Shown one piece after another: positions 8,007-13,622 of a DNA stretch of 13,622 nt. The notes under the pieces are model-generated. The model worked only from the letters and a program-made list of their open reading frames with translations. It was not told the origin of the DNA and searched no databases. This stretch comes from Caryophanales bacterium UBA3935. GTDB taxonomy: Bacteria > Bacillota_I > Bacilli_A > ML615J-28 > CAG-698. The stretch is from contig DGED01000052.1 of assembly GCA_002385755.1 (NCBI GenBank), forward strand, positions 1 to 13,622, in the 5' to 3' direction. The stretch's first letter is position 1. Each line of letters starts with the position of its first letter. The position numbers and the translations under genes were made by a program.

Positions 8007-8985
8007 GTTTTATTCCCAAATGATCGTATGCTTTTTGCGTCGCGATCCGTCCCCGCGGCGTCCTGACGATAAACCCCTCCTGCAACAAATACGGCTCGTA
8101 CACGTCCTCAAGAGTCGTCAGGTCCTCGGAAATCGCCGAGCCCAAGGCGTTGAGTCCGACCGGGCCGCCGCCGAACATCTCGATAATCGCCAAAAGGTAA
8201 CGGTAATCCGTCTCGTTCAGCCCCGCCTCGTCGATGTTGAGTTTTGTTAGGGCCGTCATCGTGACGGGCAGGCTGATTTTCTCGCAATCCGGGTCCTCAA
8301 ATTGGGCGAAATCACGGACGCGGCGGAAAAGCCGGTTGGCGATCCGCGGCGTGCCGCGCGATCTCTTGGCGATTTCCCAGGCGGCGTCTTCATCGATTGC
8401 GAAAGCGAAGACCCGCGAGGTCCGCTTGACGATTTCCATGATTTCCGCCGGCGGGTAATAATTGATCTGGTGAACGATGCCGAAACGGTCGCGCAGCGGC
8501 GCGGTGATATCCCCGCAACGGGTCGTCGCCCCGACCAATGTAAACGGCGGTAAAACTATCTTAATCGTGTTGGCGGTCGCGTCCTTTCCGACGATGACAT
8601 TGACGACATAGTCTTCCATCGCCGAATACAATACTTCCTCGACGACCCGCGGCAGGCGGTGGATTTCGTCGATAAAAAGGAAATCGCCGGCGTTGAGTTT
8701 GGAAAGAATGGCGACCAAATCGCCGACGCGGTCCAAAGACGGCGCCGCGACGCTATAGATTTGCGCGCTCATTTCGTTCGCGATAATGTGGGCGAGCGTC
8801 GTCTTTCCTAAACCGGGAGGCCCGTATAGCAACACATGATCGAGCGTTTCCTCGCGCGTCAGGGCGGAAGTGATAAATACGTTAAGCATCTCTTTGATCG
8901 CTTCCTGACCGATATACTCCTCAAGACGCTTCGGCCGCAGGCTCAAATCATATTCACGTAAGCTTATATCGTTGTTATTTTCCAT
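7987..8985 (-). CDS. ruvB: Holliday junction branch-migration helicase RuvB
   Basis: AAA+ ring ATPase that pumps DNA arms through the RuvA-bound Holliday junction. In 332 residues: Walker A GPPGLGKTT at 55-63, Walker B LFIDEIHR at 103-110, sensor 1 GATTR at 152-156, arginine-finger region LRDRFG at 164-169, sensor 2 RGTPRIANR at 210-218, and a C-terminal winged helix ending in GFIVRTPRGRIAT (304-316). The ATG at 8985 follows GAGGAAAG and gives the normal N-terminus; a longer open frame up to 9204 would run antisense through ruvA and is not used. It starts the ruvB-queA-tgt-lipoprotein unit. No clear promoter is visible in the 78 bases shared with the divergent ruvA. Its partner ruvA is not upstream in the same direction, which is unusual. 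Confidence 0.98.
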   Translation of the reverse strand: MENNNDISLREYDLSLRPKRLEEYIGQEAIKEMLNVFITSALTREETLDHVLLYGPPGLGKTTLAHIIANEMSAQIYSVAAPSLDRVGDLVAILSKLNAGDFLFIDEIHRLPRVVEEVLYSAMEDYVVNVIVGKDATANTIKIVLPPFTLVGATTRCGDITAPLRDRFGIVHQINYYPPAEIMEIVKRTSRVFAFAIDEDAAWEIAKRSRGTPRIANRLFRRVRDFAQFEDPDCEKISLPVTMTALTKLNIDEAGLNETDYRYLLAIIEMFGGGPVGLNALGSAISEDLTTLEDVYEPYLLQEGFIVRTPRGRIATQKAYDHLGIKHENRLF

Positions 8986-9010
8986 ACTTTCCTCATTTCT
9001 ATTCTCGCAA

Positions 9011-9039
9011 TTTACAAACCGCAGCCCCTGTGATATAAT
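9011..9039 (+). promoter_or_regulatory. Sigma-A promoter of ruvA
   Basis: TTTACA (9011-9016), 17-bp spacer, then TGATATAAT with a perfect extended -10 (TATAAT 9034-9039). Predicted start near 9046, leaving a leader of about 18 bases. No GAAC-N4-GTTC type LexA box is visible here. Confidence 0.85.
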
Positions 9040-9048
9040 GATTACAAC

Positions 9049-9058
9049 AAGGCGGTGA
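9049..9058 (+). promoter_or_regulatory. Ribosome binding site deciding the ruvA start
   Basis: AAGGCGGTGA matches the ideal AAGGAGGTGA at 9 of 10 positions. It is 5 bases from a TTG codon at 9064 and would overlap the alternative GTG at 9055, so TTG is the better start. Confidence 0.7.
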
Positions 9059-9063
9059 AGAAA

Positions 9064-9627
9064 TTGATTAATTACCTGAAAGGAACAGTGAAGGTTGTAA
9101 GGGGAGAATATATCGTGCTCGAATGCCGGGGCGTGGGCTACGCGATCAAGACCGGCAACCCCTTCGCTTTCGCCTTGAATACCGAGGCGACCGTTTATAC
9201 CCACATGTACGTGCGGGACGACGCCATCGAACTCTACGGGTTTAAAACCCCCGAGGAACGGGATCTATTCTTAAAACTGATCTCTGTGCGGGGTATCGGC
9301 CCCAAAGGGGCGATGGCGATAATCGCAAGCGATTCCGTCGAAAAAGTCATCGAAGCGATTAACAACAGCGACGCCTCGTATTTACGCCGTTTCCCCGGGG
9401 TCGGCTTAAAAACCAGCCAACAAATCATTATCGATTTGCACGGTAAGCTAGATTTCGCCGGCGCCGGCGCCGATGTCGACGACCCGAAAATAAAGGACGT
9501 GAAAGCGGCGCTGAAAGCGATGGGTTACAGTCAAAGCGAGATAAAGAGAGTCATTCCCGTTCTGACGCAAAATATCAATCTGCCGGTCGAGGAATTATTA
9601 AAAACGGCGTTAAAAAACATCATTTGA
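9064..9627 (+). CDS. ruvA: Holliday junction DNA-binding protein RuvA
   Basis: Tetrameric protein that holds the Holliday junction open and loads RuvB. With the TTG start it has 187 residues and begins MINYLKGTV, the usual RuvA N-terminus. An OB fold spans about 1-62 (including the CRGVGY turn at 21-26 and ELYGF at 56-60). Two helix-hairpin-helix motifs follow: VRGIGPKGA at 75-83 and PGVGLKTSQQI at 111-121. After an Ala/Gly/Asp linker near 131-140, a small C-terminal RuvB-contacting domain (about 141-187) carries ALKAMGYSQSEI. GTG at 9055 is an alternative start adding three residues. It is the only plus-strand gene here, with its own promoter and terminator, divergent from ruvB, whereas ruvAB are usually one operon. 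Confidence 0.97.
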   Translation: MINYLKGTVKVVRGEYIVLECRGVGYAIKTGNPFAFALNTEATVYTHMYVRDDAIELYGFKTPEERDLFLKLISVRGIGPKGAMAIIASDSVEKVIEAINNSDASYLRRFPGVGLKTSQQIIIDLHGKLDFAGAGADVDDPKIKDVKAALKAMGYSQSEIKRVIPVLTQNINLPVEELLKTALKNII

Positions 9628-9651
9628 TTCCGGGTTTCGGAATCTTTTTTT
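9626..9651 (+). terminator. Intrinsic terminator of ruvA
   Basis: Perfect 7-bp stem GATTCCG / CGGAATC with loop GGTTT, then seven T. The stem begins inside the ruvA TGA stop. Read on the other strand, the same hairpin lies just after the coiled-coil gene's stop but lacks an immediate T run, so it is a poor terminator in that direction. Confidence 0.9.
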
Positions 9652-11458
9652 ATAGAGTCTTAATCTTGCGCTCCCGTTCCAGCTCGTTTTCAGCGAGCTG
9701 CTCGCGGTATTGCTTGTACAGCGTTTTTTCATGCTGGAGAATATTTTGATTATAATTGTTTCTGTGAACGTTTTGGCGTTGCCGGCTTTTCTTTTTAAAC
9801 AAAACATACTCTTTTTGAATCCGCGCGATTTTTTCTTTGGTTTCGGCGCGCAGTTTCTTGATCTGTTCGTCAATTGTTTCGCAGCGAATGAGAAACTCCG
9901 CTTCGATTTTGCGGGCGGCTTCTTCGTAATGTCGGTTATTCGCCTCGGCCTCGGCTTCGATGCTTTCGAAAACCCGCGCGAATTTATCCAATTTCCCCCG
10001 GGCGATTTCTTCGTTCGCGGCGACGCTTTTCCGATACTCTTCCGCGAGTATCCCGTCGCAACTCGCGCCCAACTCGGCAAAAGCCGTTTCCTCGGCGGCC
10101 AACCATTCCGCCGTGGCTTTCATAATCTCGTTTATCGCGGCCGCCGCCGCCGCGAAATGCTGATGCAAAACGTTAAAGAACTTGTCCCGCGCTTTTTCCT
10201 GACGCACCCGGGCTTCCGAAATCAGACGCTCGCCTTTTTCGATTATCCCGCGGTACTCGCGCCCCGAATGGAGCGATTTTTCTTTATTCCTGGTGAGAAA
10301 ATATTCGCTCGTCTTCATCAACAACCGGTAACGTTGCCGGTAACTCTCTTCGATGATGTTCTTAAGTTGCCGGGAAGCGGCCTCGAGAAGTAAAAGCAAT
10401 TGCTCGAAAAACAGCGCGGTAACGGCGTTTAGTTGTTCCGAGAAGTATTCTTCCTTGAGATATATTCTTAACTGGCCTCGGTCAAAATCGTATATTTCTT
10501 TTTCCGTCGCGTTTATTTTTTCGCTGACATATTTAATTTTCTCGGCGTCGTTCGCGGCGATCTGTTTTTTTAAGTCGATTATTTGCTCGGAGATTTTGCT
10601 TAAAGCTTTAAGGCGCGATAACTCGTTTTCTTTCTCCCAGTCAAGCAGCCTTTTCTTCCATTCCAATTCCGCGACCGCGGCGTCGCTTTTTTCCAGCAAC
10701 TCAATCTCTTGTTTTTCCGCTTCCAATGCCTTTATCTTCAAGCCGAATTCCTCGTTGTTGAGCTCGTGGTTCAGCATCATTTTTTCATAGAATTTCGCGT
10801 ACTCGAGGGAATTTTGATACAGCAACTGCGCGTATTTGTTTTTAATGTTCATTTGCTCTTTGAGACCGGCGATCCGAATCTTTTTTATCTTTTTCTTCGT
10901 CTCGATGATGCTTTTCCCGTCGTTGATATCAAGGAGTTTTTTCTCCAAATCGCCGTACTCTTTGATATTATTGCTTACCGAGCGTTGGATATCGATATTT
11001 TGCCGGCGAAGCAATTCCGCCTCGCGGTTTTTGTATCCGCGGTTTTCATCGTTGATCGCGGCGTTGTTTTCCTTGATTTTCTGCATCAAGGTCCGCTTCA
11101 GGTTATTCAGCTTGTAATTTATGTTATGCTTTTTTCTTTTGTATAAGGACGCGTCGCCCGTCTCTCCGCCGGCCTCCGGTTGGGAAGATTTAAGATGATT
11201 GGGGAGCCCCTCGGTCAAAATCTTTTGTAAATCACCGAGCAAAACCTCGAGTCTTTCCTTTTCGCGGTCGTATTTCTTCTCGCCGATGGTTATCTCGTTT
11301 TCCCAAGCCGCCACGGCTTCCTGCTTGCCCAGCAAAGACTTTTTCAAGGAAGAAAAAAACGAAGCGATTTTTTCGTTTTCTTCTTGTTCCGCGCGGGCGA
11401 AATATTCCTCAAGCCGCTGTTTCAAAGTTGTAAGATAACTGGCAAAGTCTTTAAACAT
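9650..11458 (-). CDS. Long coiled-coil protein of unknown function, SRP operon
   Basis: I do not recognise the family. The 602-residue product is almost wholly helical and charged, rich in Glu, Lys, Ala, Arg and Leu, with extended heptad-like stretches (about 1-80, 105-330 and 350-602). A short Pro/Gly-containing break lies near residues 84-106. There is no signal peptide, membrane segment, Walker motif or cysteine-rich site, so it is not a complete SMC or Rad50-type ATPase; a cytoplasmic scaffold or filament-like protein is plausible. An Ala run (AAAAAA) falls near residue 430. The ATG at 11458 has AAGGGA 8 bases upstream; a TTG at 11479 overlapping the ffh stop would add seven residues. It follows ffh by 17 bases and is probably the last gene of the ftsY-ylxM-ffh transcript. 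Confidence 0.85.
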   Translation of the reverse strand: MFKDFASYLTTLKQRLEEYFARAEQEENEKIASFFSSLKKSLLGKQEAVAAWENEITIGEKKYDREKERLEVLLGDLQKILTEGLPNHLKSSQPEAGGETGDASLYKRKKHNINYKLNNLKRTLMQKIKENNAAINDENRGYKNREAELLRRQNIDIQRSVSNNIKEYGDLEKKLLDINDGKSIIETKKKIKKIRIAGLKEQMNIKNKYAQLLYQNSLEYAKFYEKMMLNHELNNEEFGLKIKALEAEKQEIELLEKSDAAVAELEWKKRLLDWEKENELSRLKALSKISEQIIDLKKQIAANDAEKIKYVSEKINATEKEIYDFDRGQLRIYLKEEYFSEQLNAVTALFFEQLLLLLEAASRQLKNIIEESYRQRYRLLMKTSEYFLTRNKEKSLHSGREYRGIIEKGERLISEARVRQEKARDKFFNVLHQHFAAAAAAINEIMKATAEWLAAEETAFAELGASCDGILAEEYRKSVAANEEIARGKLDKFARVFESIEAEAEANNRHYEEAARKIEAEFLIRCETIDEQIKKLRAETKEKIARIQKEYVLFKKKSRQRQNVHRNNYNQNILQHEKTLYKQYREQLAENELERERKIKTL

Positions 11459-11475
11459 CTTCTGCTTCCCTTTTG

Positions 11476-12837
11476 TCAATCACGTTTTTGAAATTTTTTC
11501 GAATCGATGTCCGGCATGCCGGCCATCCCGTCCATCCCCATCCGCATCAACGAGCGCATCCGGTCGCGCATCTCGTTAAATCGCTTGATGATATCGGTCA
11601 CCTCGCTATACGTTCGGCCGCTCCCGGCGGCGATTCGCCGGCGGCGCGCCGAGCTTCGTTCCAATAGTTCCGGTCTTTTCCTTTCTTCCGGCGTCATCGA
11701 TTGGACGATCGCTTCAAGATAAACCAATTGCTTTTCATCGATATCAATGTTTTTAATCATCCGACCGATTCCCGGAATCAAGCCGAGAATGCCTTTTAGC
11801 GAGCCGAGACGCTTCATCCACCGGAGCTGTTTGATAAAATCGTTGTAATCGAAGATCCCCTTTTGCATCCTTTCCGCCATCTTCATCGCTTCTTCTTCCT
11901 CGATGTTCTGAGCGGCCTTTTCGACTAATGTGACGACGTCGCCCATTCCCAAAATCCTCCCCGCCATCCGGTCGGGATGAAAAACCTCGAGCTGGTCGAG
12001 TTTTTCCCCCATGCCGACAAATTTGATCGGGATATTGGTCAAGTAGCGAATCGAAAGGGCGGCGCCGCCGCGGGTATCCCCGTCAAGTTTCGTCAGGATG
12101 CACCCGGTAATTTTGAGACGTTCGTTGAAGGTCGTGATAACGTTAATGGCGTCCTGCCCCATCATCGCGTCCAATACCAACAAGGTCTCGTCGGGACGGG
12201 CGACTTTTTCCAGCCCGACCAACTCGTTCATCATGTCATCGTCTATATGCAACCGGCCGGCGGTATCGATAATCGCCAGGTCATGCCCTTTATCCGCGGC
12301 GTATTTCAACCCGTTTTTCACGATATCCGCGACTTTCGTCCCGGTTCCCATTTCAAAAACTTCGATGCCGAGCTGGCCGCCGACGGTCAAAAGCTGGTCG
12401 ACCGCCGCGGGGCGGTATATATCGGCCGCGATTAAAAGCGGCTTCTTCGCATCGCGTTTTTTCAATAAATTGGCGAGTTTCCCACATTGCGTCGTTTTAC
12501 CTGACCCCTGCAGGCCGACGAGCATAAAAACCGACGGTCCGTCGCTTTTATAGTTAAGGCCGGCGGTCTCGCCGCCCATCAACCTTTTCAACTCGTCATG
12601 AACGATCTTTACAACCATATCGCCGGGTGTTAGGGATTTCAAGATTTTCTCTCCCATCGCTTTAGCCTTGACCTCGGCGGTAAAGTTCTTCACTACCCTG
12701 TAGTTGACGTCCGCTTCCAATAGGGACAGGCGGACTTCCTTCATCATCTCTTCGATATCTTTTTCAGTCAGGCGCGCCCGGCCGGTGACGCGGCGCAGCG
12801 CCATCTGGATTCTTTCCGATAAACTTTCAAAAGGCAT
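11476..12837 (-). CDS. ffh: Signal recognition particle protein Ffh (SRP54)
   Basis: GTPase of 453 residues that, with 4.5S/6S RNA, binds signal sequences on ribosomes and delivers them to FtsY. An N domain (about 1-95) precedes the G domain: P-loop GLQGSGKTT at 108-116, DTAGR at 191-195, TKLDG at 249-253 and the closing loop GMGEKLDQLEVF at 275-286. The C-terminal M domain (about 320-445) carries SSARRRRIAAGSGR, the RNA-binding segment, and a Met-rich end (MRDRMRSLMRMGMDGMAGM) typical of the signal-peptide groove. The ATG at 12837 is preceded by GGAG within the end of ylxM, 6 bases away. Classic Bacillota order ylxM-ffh. No anomaly. Confidence 0.98.
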   Translation of the reverse strand: MPFESLSERIQMALRRVTGRARLTEKDIEEMMKEVRLSLLEADVNYRVVKNFTAEVKAKAMGEKILKSLTPGDMVVKIVHDELKRLMGGETAGLNYKSDGPSVFMLVGLQGSGKTTQCGKLANLLKKRDAKKPLLIAADIYRPAAVDQLLTVGGQLGIEVFEMGTGTKVADIVKNGLKYAADKGHDLAIIDTAGRLHIDDDMMNELVGLEKVARPDETLLVLDAMMGQDAINVITTFNERLKITGCILTKLDGDTRGGAALSIRYLTNIPIKFVGMGEKLDQLEVFHPDRMAGRILGMGDVVTLVEKAAQNIEEEEAMKMAERMQKGIFDYNDFIKQLRWMKRLGSLKGILGLIPGIGRMIKNIDIDEKQLVYLEAIVQSMTPEERKRPELLERSSARRRRIAAGSGRTYSEVTDIIKRFNEMRDRMRSLMRMGMDGMAGMPDIDSKKFQKRD

Positions 12838-12843
12838 ACGGCA

Positions 12844-13164
12844 CTACTCCAGTTCTCTTAATTTCCCGATAAAATCACGCAGTTCGGGATTATCCGTGTT
12901 TTGGTATTGCTCGTAAAGCTTGGCTCTTTCCTGATACTTTACGAAAAGTTTCAGTTTTCTTTCCATTTTTTCTAAGTTTTTATATGTTTTGTTTAGTTGG
13001 TCGTAAACAGCGTTACGGCTGACGCCGTAGCAGCCCGCGATCTCCGCGAGCGATAAGTCGCGAAAATAATAATCGGAAAAATATTGTCTTTGTTTTTCGG
13101 TGAGCAGATTCTCGTAAAAATCAAACAAGCGCGAATAGTATTCCCTTTTTTCCAAATTATCCAT
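12844..13164 (-). CDS. ylxM: YlxM/UPF0122 family helix-turn-helix protein
   Basis: Small 106-residue protein of the YlxM family, which modulates SRP GTPase activity in streptococci and related bacteria. The central part DYYFRDLSLAEIAGCYGVSRNAVYD is a helix-turn-helix resembling sigma factor region 4 (about residues 31-55). It is followed by a basic helix with KTYKNLEKMERKL (about 59-71). Length and position between ftsY and ffh are exactly those of the family. The ATG at 13164 lies 2 bases after the ftsY stop, with GAGGGA at the end of ftsY as its ribosome binding site, so it is translationally coupled. Confidence 0.96.
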   Translation of the reverse strand: MDNLEKREYYSRLFDFYENLLTEKQRQYFSDYYFRDLSLAEIAGCYGVSRNAVYDQLNKTYKNLEKMERKLKLFVKYQERAKLYEQYQNTDNPELRDFIGKLRELE

Positions 13165-13166
13165 CT

Positions 13167-13622
13167 TTATCCCTCTTCTATTATCTCCGCGAACAAACCG
13201 TAAATATATTGTTCGAGATCAAAATATTCGATATCCTCGATTCCCTCGCCGAGACAGACAAACTTTATCGGGAGCGAGTAAATGTCGCGAATCGCGAGGA
13301 CAATCCCGCCCTTGGCCGTGCCGTCGAGTTTGGTGAGGATGACGCCGGTGACTTCCGTGGCCTCGATAAAAGCCTTGGCTTGGCTTAAGCCGTTCTGACC
13401 GGTGGTGGCGTCAATAACGAGCAAAGTGTCCTGGGGGGCTCCCGGCGCCTCGCGGCCGATAACCCTCTTTATTTTCGCAAGCTCTTTCATTAAGTTAACC
13501 TTGGTTTGTAGGCGTCCGGCCGTATCGCACAAAACCACGTCGTAGTTTTCTTCTTTCGCGATTTTGATGGCGTCGAATATCACGCTAGAGGGGTCGCTGC
13601 CTTGGTTTTTCGTCACCACGCG
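13167..13622 (-). CDS. ftsY: SRP receptor FtsY, C-terminal part (cut by window edge)
   Basis: The last 151 residues of the SRP receptor GTPase, which docks Ffh-ribosome complexes at the membrane; the frame runs open off the right edge. Visible are the [13 protein letters not shown] stretch, the G-domain motif DTAGRLQTK with NLMKEL after it, [10 protein letters not shown], and the closing loop [13 protein letters not shown] followed by a helix to the stop. These distinguish FtsY from Ffh, since no M domain follows. The P-loop and any N-terminal membrane-binding region lie outside the window. First gene seen of the ftsY-ylxM-ffh-coiled-coil series. Confidence 0.96.
   Translation of the reverse strand, partial: RVVTKNQGSDPSSVIFDAIKIAKEENYDVVLCDTAGRLQTKVNLMKELAKIKRVIGREAPGAPQDTLLVIDATTGQNGLSQAKAFIEATEVTGVILTKLDGTAKGGIVLAIRDIYSLPIKFVCLGEGIEDIEYFDLEQYIYGLFAEIIEEG

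Noticed and set aside
8986..9204. N-terminal extension of ruvB giving a 405-residue product
   Set aside because: The extra part is antisense to ruvA and not RuvB-like. The ATG at 8985 has a good SD and the normal RuvB N-terminus.
9650..11458. Coiled-coil gene as SMC
   Set aside because: smc often neighbours ftsY, but this protein has no Walker A, signature or Walker B motif and is half the size of SMC.

Overview
The window reads as a chromosomal core region of an endospore-forming Bacillota (Firmicutes) bacterium. Three things support this: the gene neighbourhoods ftsY-ylxM-ffh, ruvB-queA-tgt and ftsW-murG-murB-ftsZ; strong AGGAGG-type ribosome binding sites; and the N-terminal part of the sporulation gene spoIIGA directly after ftsZ, as in Bacillus. 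Coding sequence is of moderate G+C by eye and the intergenic spacers are AT-rich. I cannot place the organism below phylum; an uncultured or reduced Bacilli/Erysipelotrichia-like lineage would fit. There are no mobile elements, CRISPR arrays, tRNAs or rRNAs, and no gene-free stretch longer than about 115 bases.

Layout from the right edge, since almost everything is on the minus strand. (1) SRP operon: ftsY (cut by the window edge), ylxM, ffh, then a gene for a 602-residue coiled-coil protein of unknown function. (2) ruvA alone on the plus strand with its own strong promoter and terminator, divergent from ruvB and convergent with the coiled-coil gene. (3) ruvB-queA-tgt followed by a gene for an unrecognised lipoprotein and a terminator: Holliday-junction branch migration plus the last two genome-encoded steps of queuosine tRNA modification. 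(4) A compact division and wall cluster ftsW-murG-murB-ftsZ ending in a terminator. The usual ftsA and divIB are not between murB and ftsZ. (5) spoIIGA, cut by the left edge, behind a promoter that resembles the Spo0A-activated spoIIG promoter.

The genes make a coherent growth, division and sporulation set. MurB makes the peptidoglycan precursor, MurG completes lipid II, FtsW polymerises it at the septum marked by FtsZ, and SpoIIGA would process the mother-cell sigma factor once an asymmetric septum forms. Most of the window is ordinary core genome. Worth a second look are the spoIIG-like promoter with 22-bp spacing, the inverted ruvA, the apparent AUC start of murG, the missing ftsA/divIB, and the two unrecognised proteins (coiled-coil and lipoprotein). 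I see no convincing evidence of a wholly new multi-gene system.
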